A stretch of DNA of 6,315 nt from Thermoplasmata archaeon (GTDB taxonomy: Archaea > Thermoplasmatota > JAKEGO01). Positions within the stretch are counted from its first letter, which is position 1; each line of letters starts with the position of its first letter. Below are positions 1 through 6,204 of the stretch, piece after piece. The stretch lies in contig JAKEGO010000136.1 in assembly GCA_022615805.1 (NCBI GenBank), positions 1-6,315 on the forward strand. The letters are read 5' to 3'. The notes under the pieces are model-generated. The model was not told the origin of the DNA, searched no databases, and was given only the letters and a program-made list of their open reading frames with translations. The position numbers were made by a program, and so were the translations under genes.

Positions 1-572
1 AAGGACGTCACGCTCGTGGTGCAGGACTGGGGCGGCCCCATCGGCCTCTCGTACGCGGTCAACAGGCCCGAGAACGTCAAGGCGCCCGTCATCATGGACA
101 CGTGGACGTGGTCGGTGTCCGACGACCCGCACTACGTGAGGTTCAGCCGCTTCATGGGGGGGCCCTTCGGCCGGTTCCTCATCAAGAGGTTCAACTCCTT
201 CGTGAGGGGCGTCATGAGGATGGCCACGGCCACAGGTCGGTGCTCACGAGGACGGTCAAGCGCCACTACCTCAGGCCGCTGGGGAGGGCGAGGGACCGGA
301 AGGGGTGCTGGGTCTTCCCGCGGGAGATCGTCGGCTCGGGCGAGTGGCTCGACGGGCTCTGGTCGCGCCGCGATGCGATCGGGGACAAACCGGCGCTGAT
401 GCTCTGGGGGATGAGGGACATCGCGTTCCGCGAGAGGGAGCTCGAAAGGTGGAGCGGCCTGTTCACGGACGGCACGGTCGTCAGGTTCGAGGAGACCGGG
501 CACTTCGTCCAGGAGGAGAAGGGGGCCGATCTGTGCGCGATGATCGAGGATCTCCTTGCCCGGAACCGGTGA
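1..572 (+). pseudogene. Haloalkane dehalogenase-like alpha/beta hydrolase, 5'-partial and frameshifted
   Basis: The 5' end lies outside the window. The first part is read in frame 1 (from base 1) and the rest in frame 3 (to the TGA at 570-572). The join falls near 222-234. Adding one G to the GG at 228-229 restores a continuous reading through ATGHRSVLT. Seen: the nucleophile elbow QDWGGP with Asp at 25-27 followed by Trp, an MDTWTW strand, WGMRD with a candidate acid Asp at 417-419, and GHFVQEE with the catalytic His at 501-503. An Asp nucleophile followed by Trp, an acid after the seventh strand and a GHFVQEE-type base are typical of haloalkane dehalogenases and close relatives, which hydrolyse carbon-halogen bonds in the cytoplasm. 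The substrate cannot be told, and some relatives are not dehalogenases. All three triad residues survive, so the break is recent or a sequencing error. Confidence 0.8.
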
Positions 573-658
573 GCCGCCCGGGCTTACACCGCTTGGGTCC
601 GCGCTCGATCCTGCTTCGGATGGTCGCATCTGCCCCCCGGAAAAATACCGCGGGTGAG

Positions 659-910
659 ATGAGGGTACGCGTGGACATCTGCCGGGACGGCGACCCCGCC
701 CGGCTCCACCGATCGAGGGAAGGCCGCGGGGACGATGGGCCATTCGTCGGGACCGTGACGGATGGGATGGTCGCCATACTCGACGGCCTTTTTCGGATCG
801 CCCGCTTTCGCTCGTCGGTCGAGGCTGCACCTGTCAGGCAGAACCGTCAAATACGCCCAGGCCGCTGCATGCGGCCTGAAGAGGGATGTGAATGGACAGG
901 AAGCCGCTGA
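659..910 (+). pseudogene. Degenerate GNAT acetyltransferase remnant, related to the gene at 2270-2707
   Basis: From the ATG at 659 the frame reads VDICRDGDPARLHRSREG and so on. Over 37 residues I count 18 identities with residues 4-40 of the intact GNAT protein at 2270-2707, and about 69 of 102 bases match. About 30 residues corresponding to the middle of the domain are then missing. The same frame resumes with weaker similarity: VEAAPV, then NRQIRPGRCM and PEE, against VEVVQL, NRSRGVGRSLM and IEE of motif A. The first Gly of the acetyl-CoA loop (R-x-x-G-x-G) is Arg here. The frame ends at the TGA at 908-910, overlapping the start of the transporter gene by 19 bases. An 84-residue product lacking most of the fold is very unlikely to be an enzyme. 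The N-terminal match is firm and the motif A match is suggestive only. No separate gene is seen in 573-658. Confidence 0.7.
858..878. promoter_or_regulatory. Perfect 8-bp inverted repeat just upstream of the transporter gene
   Basis: Arms CAGGCCGC (858-865) and GCGGCCTG (871-878) are exact reverse complements around a 5-base centre, TGCAT. The element lies 13 bases before the ATG at 892 and next to the Shine-Dalgarno-like GAGG at 881-884. A weak A/T-rich stretch (CAAATAC, 848-854) lies just upstream and could serve as a poor TATA element. It could be an operator for a dimeric regulator or an mRNA hairpin masking the ribosome site. It also falls inside the GNAT remnant, so chance is possible. 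Confidence 0.35.
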
Positions 911-1947
911 TATCGATCCTGGTCTCTGCCTCCCTTTTCGGCATCAGCACACCTCTCGCCAAGGTCCTCGTCGAGGACATTCCACCCGTGGCCCTGGCCG
1001 GGCTGCTCTACCTCGGGTCGTTCGCCGGCCTGTCCCTTTATTCCCTCGGGAGACGGAAGGGGAAGCTCGACCCCGAAGGGAGGGCGCGATTGGAAAGGAA
1101 GGACCTTCCCTGGTTGGCCGGTTCGACGGTATCGGGCGGAGTGCTCGCTCCGATAACCCTGTTGACCGGATTGGCGCTCATCTCCGGGTTCTCGGCGTCG
1201 CTGCTGCTCAATCTGGAAGGGCTCGCGACGGCCCTGATCGCCGTTTTACTGTTCAAGGAGGGCACAGGCAAGCGTCTGTGGGGCGCATTGGCATTCATGA
1301 CCGCTGCAGGGGTGTTCATGGCCTGGGACCCCGGCCTGAACAGGTTCAGCGTCGTGGGCCATTTGTTGGTGGTCGCCGCGATGGTGTGCTGGGGGATGGA
1401 CAACAACCTGACCTTCAGGATATCCGGCAAGGACCCTGTCCAGATCGCCATGGTCAAGAGCCTCGTCGCCGGGTCGATATCCCTCTCGATCGCCTGTCTC
1501 CTCGGGATGAGGATGTCGTTGGGTCCAACGGTCGCGCATGCCCTGCTGCTGGGGGCGTTCAGCTACGGCGCCAGCCTTGTGTTCTTCATCAAGGCACTCG
1601 AGGGGCTGGGCTCCTCCAGGACCGGGGCGTTCTTCAGCGTCGCCCCTTTCATCGGTGCGGTCTCCTCGATCGTCATACTGCGGGAATGGATCGGCTGGCT
1701 CATGTTCCCGGCGGCGGCATCCATGCTGATCGGCGTCTGGCTGATAGTCGGCGAAAGGCATTCGCACATTCATCTCCACGAAGCGGTGACGCACGCCCAT
1801 TCTCACGATAATCGTGACATGCATCATCTGCACAAGCATCCGAAGCCATATCCGGCGCCACATGGCCATGAACATGATCACCCCGAGGTCGCTCACGAGC
1901 ATGATCACTGGCCGGACGCTCACCATAGACATGGCCACAAACCGTGA
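892..1947 (+). CDS. DMT/EamA-family transporter with histidine-rich C-terminal tail
   Basis: This is a 351-aa inner-membrane protein. Residues 1-286 consist of alternating hydrophobic segments and short polar loops, consistent with the ten-helix, two-repeat fold of drug/metabolite (EamA) carriers. It opens with an EamA-like ISILVSASLFGISTPLAKVL helix, and a second helix-pair motif, NLEGLATALIAVLLFKE, ends the first repeat. Residues 287-351 form a hydrophilic tail with 22 His in 65 residues, ending in DAHHRHGHKP. Such His-rich tails occur in a subgroup of EamA proteins in bacteria and archaea; metal binding or metal sensing is inferred, and the transported substrate is unknown. The ATG at 892 is supported by GAGG at 881-884 with a 7-base gap. 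Codon use is looser than in neighbouring genes: roughly a fifth of sampled third positions are A/T, against almost none in hypD. This hints at a different history. It is probably transcribed alone. Confidence 0.9.
   Translation: MDRKPLISILVSASLFGISTPLAKVLVEDIPPVALAGLLYLGSFAGLSLYSLGRRKGKLDPEGRARLERKDLPWLAGSTVSGGVLAPITLLTGLALISGFSASLLLNLEGLATALIAVLLFKEGTGKRLWGALAFMTAAGVFMAWDPGLNRFSVVGHLLVVAAMVCWGMDNNLTFRISGKDPVQIAMVKSLVAGSISLSIACLLGMRMSLGPTVAHALLLGAFSYGASLVFFIKALEGLGSSRTGAFFSVAPFIGAVSSIVILREWIGWLMFPAAASMLIGVWLIVGERHSHIHLHEAVTHAHSHDNRDMHHLHKHPKPYPAPHGHEHDHPEVAHEHDHWPDAHHRHGHKP
1759..1938 (+). repeat. Two His-rich modules in tandem within the transporter tail
   Basis: Module A (residues 290-316, bases 1759-1839) and module B (residues 324-349, bases 1861-1938) share one layout: a run of alternating His, a short hydrophobic gap (EAVTHAHSHD against EVAHEHDHWPD), then HH-x-x-H ending in HKH or HRHGH. 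A Pro-rich linker, PKPYPAP, separates them. The similarity is at the protein level; the DNA is not obviously repeated, so an old duplication or convergent composition is possible. Confidence 0.5.
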
Positions 1948-1994
1948 CGTGGGATCCGACGGCATCGCATAACGTGTGGGCCCTGGAAAAGCCT

Positions 1995-2026
1995 CGTATC
2001 CTCATGACCCTTCCTCATGACGTATC
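1995..2026. repeat. Nested short direct repeats
   Basis: TCCTCATGAC occurs at 1999-2008 and again at 2012-2021, a 13-base period. The pair is flanked by CGTATC at 1995-2000 and 2021-2026. Spacing slightly over one helical turn would suit tandem protein-binding sites, but the distance to the nearest promoter candidate (about 85 bases) is large. It may equally be trivial slippage. Confidence 0.35.
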
Positions 2027-2108
2027 TTGACATCCGGTGTGTCCCCGTGAAAAGTGGACCGCCGGGGGCTCAACCGATAGACAAGCCATTCCCAACGCCT
2101 CGGCAAGG

Positions 2109-2115
2109 TATATAT
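2109..2115 (+). promoter_or_regulatory. Archaeal-type TATA element for the GNAT gene
   Basis: TATATAT stands out in GC-rich surroundings and is preceded by purine-rich CAAGG, a possible BRE. Archaeal transcription usually starts about 22-27 bases downstream, here near 2137-2142. That would give the GNAT gene a leader of roughly 130 bases, long for an archaeal mRNA. Strand assignment follows the downstream gene, since the motif itself is nearly symmetric. Confidence 0.5.
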
Positions 2116-2178
2116 CTTCCCGACATTCATCGGGGCCTATGGGCGGATGCGATGCCCTTGGAGGGTCCATCAAGGCGG

Positions 2179-2204
2179 GACATGGTGGAGTACCCTCTCA
2201 TGTC
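2179..2204 (+). promoter_or_regulatory. Imperfect hairpin in the GNAT 5' leader
   Basis: GACATG (2179-2184) pairs with CATGTC (2199-2204). Inside this stem GAG (2188-2190) pairs with CTC (2195-2197) around a TACC loop, leaving a small asymmetric bulge. It lies in the predicted transcribed leader, about 65 bases before the start codon. No known riboswitch class is recognised. Confidence 0.3.
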
Positions 2205-2269
2205 GCACCGTATGCGCCACGACACGGATCGTTGCGGACGCCATCGGCGACGGCAAGGGTGGTGGATCG

Positions 2270-2707
2270 ATGTTGACCGTGGACCGATACAGGGAAGGCG
2301 ACCTCGCCGGGCTCTGCAGGCTGATGGAGGGCTGGGGGGACGACCACCTCTTCACGACGCCAGTGACGGAGGGGACGGTCGGCGACATCGTCCGCAATCC
2401 GGACTACGCCATACTCGTCGCGAGGGAGGGGGACGGGATGGTCGGGTACTCCCTGACGGCGAGGTGCCATTACCTCGGCCATGCGCCATTCGTCGAGGTC
2501 GTGCAGCTGCTGACCGCCGAGGGGAACCGCTCACGGGGCGTCGGACGCTCCCTCATGGAGCGCATCGAGGAGGACGCGAAGCGGGAGGGCATCCAGGTCG
2601 TGAAACTGTCCACGCAGGTGCACAGGTCGAGGGCCCAGGTCTTCTACGAAAGCATCGGCTACCGGTACTACAAGATATCCAAGTTCTACGAGAAGTGGCT
2701 CCAATGA
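2270..2707 (+). CDS. GNAT-family N-acetyltransferase
   Basis: This is a 145-aa cytoplasmic protein of normal single-domain GNAT length. The fold expected for the family moves an acetyl group from acetyl-CoA to an amine. Motif A covers about residues 76-106 (VEVVQLLTAEGNRSRGVGRS); the pyrophosphate-binding loop R-x-x-G-x-G is R87 to G92. The motif B-like segment HRSRAQVFYESIGY (118-131) carries the family Tyr in FYE. Acceptor specificity cannot be read from the sequence. The ATG at 2270 is chosen because AGGGTGG (2256-2262) lies 7 bases upstream, the spacing also seen at hypD and the helicase, and because the domain begins directly after it. The open frame further upstream to 2147 looks non-coding. 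A decayed relative lies at 659-910 on the other side of the transporter. Confidence 0.9.
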   Translation: MLTVDRYREGDLAGLCRLMEGWGDDHLFTTPVTEGTVGDIVRNPDYAILVAREGDGMVGYSLTARCHYLGHAPFVEVVQLLTAEGNRSRGVGRSLMERIEEDAKREGIQVVKLSTQVHRSRAQVFYESIGYRYYKISKFYEKWLQ

Positions 2708-2739
2708 GCCCATGCCCGGGCGGACGTCGTGGGATGGGC
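2708..2739 (+). terminator. Stem-loop directly after the GNAT stop codon
   Basis: GCCCAT (2708-2713) pairs with ATGGGC (2734-2739), and CCC (2715-2717) with GGG (2731-2733), giving a nine-pair stem with one bulged base. It starts at the base after the TGA. No T-run follows, so it may be a 3'-end stabilising hairpin and not a terminator. Confidence 0.3.
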
Positions 2740-2802
2740 CCGATGTCGCCATCCAAAGGATGATATCGCGGAGGGCACCTCTCCTACTCCAAAGGGGGAC
2801 GA

Positions 2803-3306
2803 ATGATGGGAAAGGAAGATGAGCATGGCGAAGGCGGAGCTGCCGGGACGGGATGCTGCCCGAGGTTCGATCCCGGCCCCTGGGACGACAAGGTCCACGA
2901 GTGGAAGGACAGGAGGTTCATCAGGGGCAAGGTCGTCACGTTCTTCCACATCCCGCTCAACTTCGGCGGCGTCATGAGGCGGCTCGACCGGACGGTGAGG
3001 GAGGCGGGGGCGACCATGCCCGACGCCCTCGTCCTCTCCGACCACACATCGAGGTGGCGGATGGAAATTTTCCTCGCGGTCGACAGGGAGATACCTGGAG
3101 CCGAGAACGTCACGCTGAGCGGGCGGTTCCTGACCAAGGTCTACGAGGGGCCCTACGGGGACACGGGGAAGTGGTGCAAGGCGTTCGAGAGTTACGTGGA
3201 GGGCAAGGGCCTCGACATCAAGAAATGGTACATGGGGTACACCACGTGCCCGGGTTGCGCGAAGGCCTACGGCAAGAACTACGTCGTCCTGGTCGCCGAG
3301 GTCTGA
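2803..3306 (+). CDS. Conserved protein of unknown function with C-terminal CPxC motif
   Basis: This is a 167-aa soluble protein with no signal peptide or membrane segment. I recognise the overall pattern (CCPRFDP, FFHIPLNFG, VTLSGRFLTKVYEGPY, YTTCPGCAKAYGKNYVV) as a conserved family found in anaerobic bacteria and archaea, to my memory without an established role; its layout recalls small-molecule-binding GyrI-like proteins. Cysteines are C18, C19, C125, C149 and C152. The C149-P-G-C152 pair resembles a redox or metal knuckle, and with C18-C19 it could form a four-Cys site. Residues 1-17 are Gly/Glu-rich and probably disordered. Two ATGs (2803, 2806) follow AGGGGG (2793-2798); the second has the 7-base spacing seen at other genes here, so the protein may be one residue shorter. 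It lies 95 bases after the GNAT gene, and its 3' end overlaps the convergent helicase gene by 28 bases. Confidence 0.8.
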   Translation: MMGKEDEHGEGGAAGTGCCPRFDPGPWDDKVHEWKDRRFIRGKVVTFFHIPLNFGGVMRRLDRTVREAGATMPDALVLSDHTSRWRMEIFLAVDREIPGAENVTLSGRFLTKVYEGPYGDTGKWCKAFESYVEGKGLDIKKWYMGYTTCPGCAKAYGKNYVVLVAEV

Positions 3307-5048
3307 CCCGAGAGGTCGTCCAGGATCTCGGAACGTCCCTCTTCGGAGGTCCCGTCCTTCGGCTTCCCCTTCTCCCCCGCGATCTCGAGGCGGAGCCTCC
3401 CGACCTCCTGCGCCACCTCGAACGGCACGGGTATCTCCTCGCCGATCCACGAGGGGAGCGGGGCGACGTCCCTTATCCTGCTGACCAGTACGTCGTCGTC
3501 CCCCATCTCCACCACCTTCCACGACGCGCCCCTCATGATGAACGACGCCCCGGGCGAGAGGTGGTTCACGACGAACTTCTCGTCCAGCGCCCCGATGCCC
3601 TTCCTCGTGCTGGCGTCGCGGATGACGAACGTCCGGGAGTCGGGTATCATCGATATGTTCTCGTAGAAGTAGTGGCGCGCGCGCCGGGCCCTCAGCTCGC
3701 CCTCGGAGACCACCACGAGGCCCGTGGACTCGAGCATGTCGACGACGGCGTCGAAGGCGGCCCGTTCCAGCGTCCGGAAGGGATAGGCCTCGCGGATCAT
3801 GGCGAAGGTCTCCTCGACGGGCCACGGCCGCTCCATCGTCATCGCCGACAGCTGGTTCGCAAGGACGGAGAGAGGGTTCGGCCTGACGGTGACCGGCTCG
3901 GTCAGGTCCATCCCGGCGCGCCGGGCGATGATCGCGCTCTCGAGGGCCTCGTCGATGGACGTGCAGACGATCACGCCCCTCGAAGTCCTCCCGGGCCCGT
4001 GCCCGCTCCTCCCCGTGCGCTGTACGAAGCGGCTCACCTGCCGCGGCGAGTTGTACTGGACCACGGTCTCTATCGAGCCGATGTCGATGCCGAGCTCGAG
4101 CGACGACGTGGCTATGAGCGCCCGCAGCTCTCCCCGCTTGAAGGCGTCCTCCATCCCCTCGCGGACGTCCTTCGAGAGGGAGCCGTGGTGGATGCCCACG
4201 TCCTCGCGGCCGAGCATCGCGATGCGGCTGGCCATCCCCTCCGCGGCCTCGCGGGTGTTGCAGAACACGAGGGTGGAGCGGGACGAGTCCACGTACCCGA
4301 GGATGCGCCGTATGGCCCCTGCCAGCTCGGGCGAGCACGACAGTTTCACCGACATCCTGCGATCCTCGGCGTCGGGCTCAACGAGGTGGAGGAACACCTC
4401 CCTCTCCCGCGGCATCGGGACCTTGACGACCTCGACCGCGTGCGGGCCGCCGAGGAAGGCCGCCACAGTGTCCGGGTTGCTCACCGTCGCCGATATGCCG
4501 ATGCGCTGGAAGTCCCCCGCGTACCTCTCGAGCCGCTGCAGCGCCACGCAGAGCTGGGCGCCCCGCTCGTCGGACGCGAGCTCGTGGATCTCGTCGACGA
4601 CGACGAACCTCACGTGCGACAGCGCCTCCCGGAGCCTGCTCCCGGTGAGCATTATCTGCAGGGTCTCGGGCGTGGTGATGAGCATCTCCGGCGGCTCCAC
4701 GGACTGCCGGCGCCGCTCCGCCTGCGCCGTGTCCCCGTGGCGGACCGCCACCCCGATGCCGAGCGCCTCGCCCCATGACTCGAACCTCCTGAGCATGTCC
4801 CGGTTGAGCGCCCTCAGCGGCGTGACGTAGACGAACGCGATGGCCTGTAGGCGCTCGCCGAGTACCCTGTGGAGCACCGGAAGGACGGCGGACTCGGTCT
4901 TTCCGACGCCGGTGGGCGCCACGATGAGGACGTTGCTCCCCCCGAGGATCCGCGGGATCGCCCTCTCCTGGATGTCCGAGGGCGCGTCGATGCCCGCCTC
5001 GGCGAGGAGGCGGCGCAGTTCAGGGAGGAGGCCGTCGAAGGTGGTCAA
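3279..5048 (-). CDS. Lhr-type SF2 ATP-dependent helicase, short form lacking the C-terminal domain
   Basis: This 589-aa protein carries the SF2 motifs in order: Walker A APTGVGKT (44-51), TPLRALN (76-82), DEIH (152-155), SAT (186-188), TSSLELGIDIG (314-324) and QRTGRSGH (343-350). A winged-helix-like region (about 390-450) follows, then the Lhr-specific segment with RHYFYENISMIPD (458-470) and WIGEEIPVPFEVAQEVGRLR (534-553). Lhr proteins unwind DNA and RNA-DNA hybrids in nucleic-acid repair. Full-length archaeal Lhr is usually some 850-950 residues. Here the protein ends in a charged tail right after EVGRLR, so the DEAD/H-associated C-terminal domain is missing and is not visible in another frame downstream. 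The start is TTG (bases 5046-5048); no ATG, GTG or TTG was seen upstream in frame between it and hypD, and GGGGGT lies 7 bases before it. It is probably cotranscribed with hypD. Confidence 0.9.
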   Translation of the reverse strand: MTTFDGLLPELRRLLAEAGIDAPSDIQERAIPRILGGSNVLIVAPTGVGKTESAVLPVLHRVLGERLQAIAFVYVTPLRALNRDMLRRFESWGEALGIGVAVRHGDTAQAERRRQSVEPPEMLITTPETLQIMLTGSRLREALSHVRFVVVDEIHELASDERGAQLCVALQRLERYAGDFQRIGISATVSNPDTVAAFLGGPHAVEVVKVPMPREREVFLHLVEPDAEDRRMSVKLSCSPELAGAIRRILGYVDSSRSTLVFCNTREAAEGMASRIAMLGREDVGIHHGSLSKDVREGMEDAFKRGELRALIATSSLELGIDIGSIETVVQYNSPRQVSRFVQRTGRSGHGPGRTSRGVIVCTSIDEALESAIIARRAGMDLTEPVTVRPNPLSVLANQLSAMTMERPWPVEETFAMIREAYPFRTLERAAFDAVVDMLESTGLVVVSEGELRARRARHYFYENISMIPDSRTFVIRDASTRKGIGALDEKFVVNHLSPGASFIMRGASWKVVEMGDDDVLVSRIRDVAPLPSWIGEEIPVPFEVAQEVGRLRLEIAGEKGKPKDGTSEEGRSEILDDLSGQTSATRTT

Positions 5049-5055
5049 GGGCGGT

Positions 5056-5061
5056 ACCCCC
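5056..5061 (-). promoter_or_regulatory. Ribosome binding site fixing the TTG start of the helicase
   Basis: On the minus strand GGGGGT (5061 to 5056) precedes the TTG codon at 5048-5046 by 7 bases. The same spacing is seen for the Shine-Dalgarno-like sequences of hypD (GGTGG, 6216 to 6212) and the GNAT gene. The protein's helicase core begins soon after this TTG, and I read no alternative start codon in frame between it and hypD. Confidence 0.55.
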
Positions 5062-5121
5062 GCGGGGATGGGTCGCCCGGCGACGCGACGCTCGACGAGG
5101 GACGGGAATGCGGATCGCGCC

Positions 5122-6204
5122 TCATCTCCCGCGTCTCCCGTGCTTGAACTCGATGTTGCACGACCCCTCGGATGAGACCATGCACGGGCCGACCGGGGAC
5201 CGCGGCTGGCAGGCCGCGCCGAACAGCGGGCATTCCGCGGGCGGCATGACGCCGCGGAGGACCTCCCCGCAGCGGCATCCCGGGGGTTCGGGGTAGGACG
5301 CCTCGAGTCCGTCGAGCCGGTCCTCGAACAGGAGGCGCGCGTTGTGGCCGTCCCACTCTCCCCGGAGCTCGAGCCCGCTCGCCGGGATCACGGGGAAGCC
5401 GCGCCACCTCACGTCGATGGGCCGGAAGACCTCGGACAGCATGGCGAGGGCCCGTTGGTTCCCCTCCGGCCTGACGAGGCGGTCGTAGACGTTGCGGACC
5501 CGCGCATCGCCGGCCTCGCACATCTTGGCGAGCTCGTATGCCCCCATGAGGAGGTCGAGGGGCTCGAAGCCCGCGATCACCTGCGGCACGCCGTGCCTCT
5601 CCGAGATCGGCTCGTACATCCGGGTCCCGGTTATCGTGCTGACGTGGCCTGGCTCGATGAGCCCGTCGATGCGGACCTCGCCCGACGAGAGGATCGCCTC
5701 GAGGGCGTTGGGGAGGGTCCTGTGGCACGACAGGAGGGACATGTTCTCCGGCAGGCCCCCGAGGACGGTCGCCGCCGCCGTCGGCGACGTCGTCTCGAAC
5801 CCGACCGACAGGAAGACCACGTCCGTCTCCGGGCGGGCGAGCGCCATCTCGACCGACTCGCGGATGCTGTAGACCACGTGGACGTCCCCGCCCCGCGCCC
5901 GCACCTCCTGGAGGGACGAGTCCAGCGAGGGGACGGCGGCCATGTCGCCGAAGGTGGTCACCGTCGCGCCCGCGAGGGCGATGGCCTTGGCCTCCTCGAT
6001 CTCGCGCGGGGTCGTCACGCAGACCGGGCAGCCCGGCCCCTGGAGGATGCGGATCCCGGTGCCTGCGAGCAGCGCGCCGAGGCCGTGTCTGACGAGGGTG
6101 TCCTGGTGGGTCCCGCAGACGTGCATGAACTGGAGGTCGACGTCGAGCGCCCTCAGCCCCTCGACGATGCGCGAGGCCATCTCGCGGTCGCGCAGCTCGA
6201 ACAT
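5122..6204 (-). CDS. hypD: [NiFe] hydrogenase maturation protein HypD
   Basis: This is a full-length 360-aa cytoplasmic protein. HypD works with HypC as the scaffold on which the Fe(CN)2CO centre of [NiFe] hydrogenases is built, with HypE supplying cyanide. Family landmarks are present: MHVCGTHQ (C30), GPGCPVCV (C59 and C62, the redox pair), TTFGDM (83-88), VGFETTSP (134-141), and a Cys-rich C-terminus with C310, C312, C325, C332, C341 and C349 that includes the [4Fe-4S] ligands. All cysteines expected for activity appear present. The ATG at 6204 is preceded by GGTGG (6216 to 6212) at 7 bases. The helicase gene follows 73 bases downstream on the same strand. No other hyp gene or hydrogenase subunit is recognised in the window, so partners must lie elsewhere. 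Confidence 0.97.
   Translation of the reverse strand: MFELRDREMASRIVEGLRALDVDLQFMHVCGTHQDTLVRHGLGALLAGTGIRILQGPGCPVCVTTPREIEEAKAIALAGATVTTFGDMAAVPSLDSSLQEVRARGGDVHVVYSIRESVEMALARPETDVVFLSVGFETTSPTAAATVLGGLPENMSLLSCHRTLPNALEAILSSGEVRIDGLIEPGHVSTITGTRMYEPISERHGVPQVIAGFEPLDLLMGAYELAKMCEAGDARVRNVYDRLVRPEGNQRALAMLSEVFRPIDVRWRGFPVIPASGLELRGEWDGHNARLLFEDRLDGLEASYPEPPGCRCGEVLRGVMPPAECPLFGAACQPRSPVGPCMVSSEGSCNIEFKHGRRGR

Larger units (their letters stand above)
1948..2269. other. 322-bp spacer between the transporter and GNAT genes
   Basis: I see no convincing gene here. The open frames that cross it, including an in-frame extension of the GNAT gene back to 2147, have unnatural composition and no recognisable motif. 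The spacer holds a pair of short direct repeats near 1995-2026, an archaeal-type TATA element at 2109-2115 and a leader hairpin at 2179-2204, annotated separately. It is visibly less GC-rich than the coding DNA around it. No T-rich archaeal terminator is obvious after the transporter. Confidence 0.6.

Noticed and set aside
641..648. AAAAATAC as a TATA box for the frame starting at 659
   Set aside because: It is only about 11-18 bases from the ATG, too close for normal archaeal initiation, and the downstream frame is a remnant.
132..830. Minus-strand frame of 232 codons opposite the hydrolase
   Set aside because: The composition is Arg/Pro-rich, there are no motifs, and it lies opposite clear hydrolase and GNAT-derived sequence.
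858..878. Palindrome as an intrinsic terminator of the upstream remnant
   Set aside because: No T-tract follows, and it sits directly before a translated gene, so a regulatory role or chance fits better.
2147..2269. N-terminal extension of the GNAT protein upstream of 2270
   Set aside because: The extra residues (rich in W, C and G) match no GNAT feature, the domain starts right after the ATG at 2270, and a well-spaced ribosome site precedes that codon.
2686..4338. Long minus-strand open frame of 550 codons, and the similar plus-strand frame at 2853-4778
   Set aside because: Both are shadows of the helicase and the 167-aa gene in GC-rich DNA; they are Arg/Gly/Pro-rich and have no family motifs.
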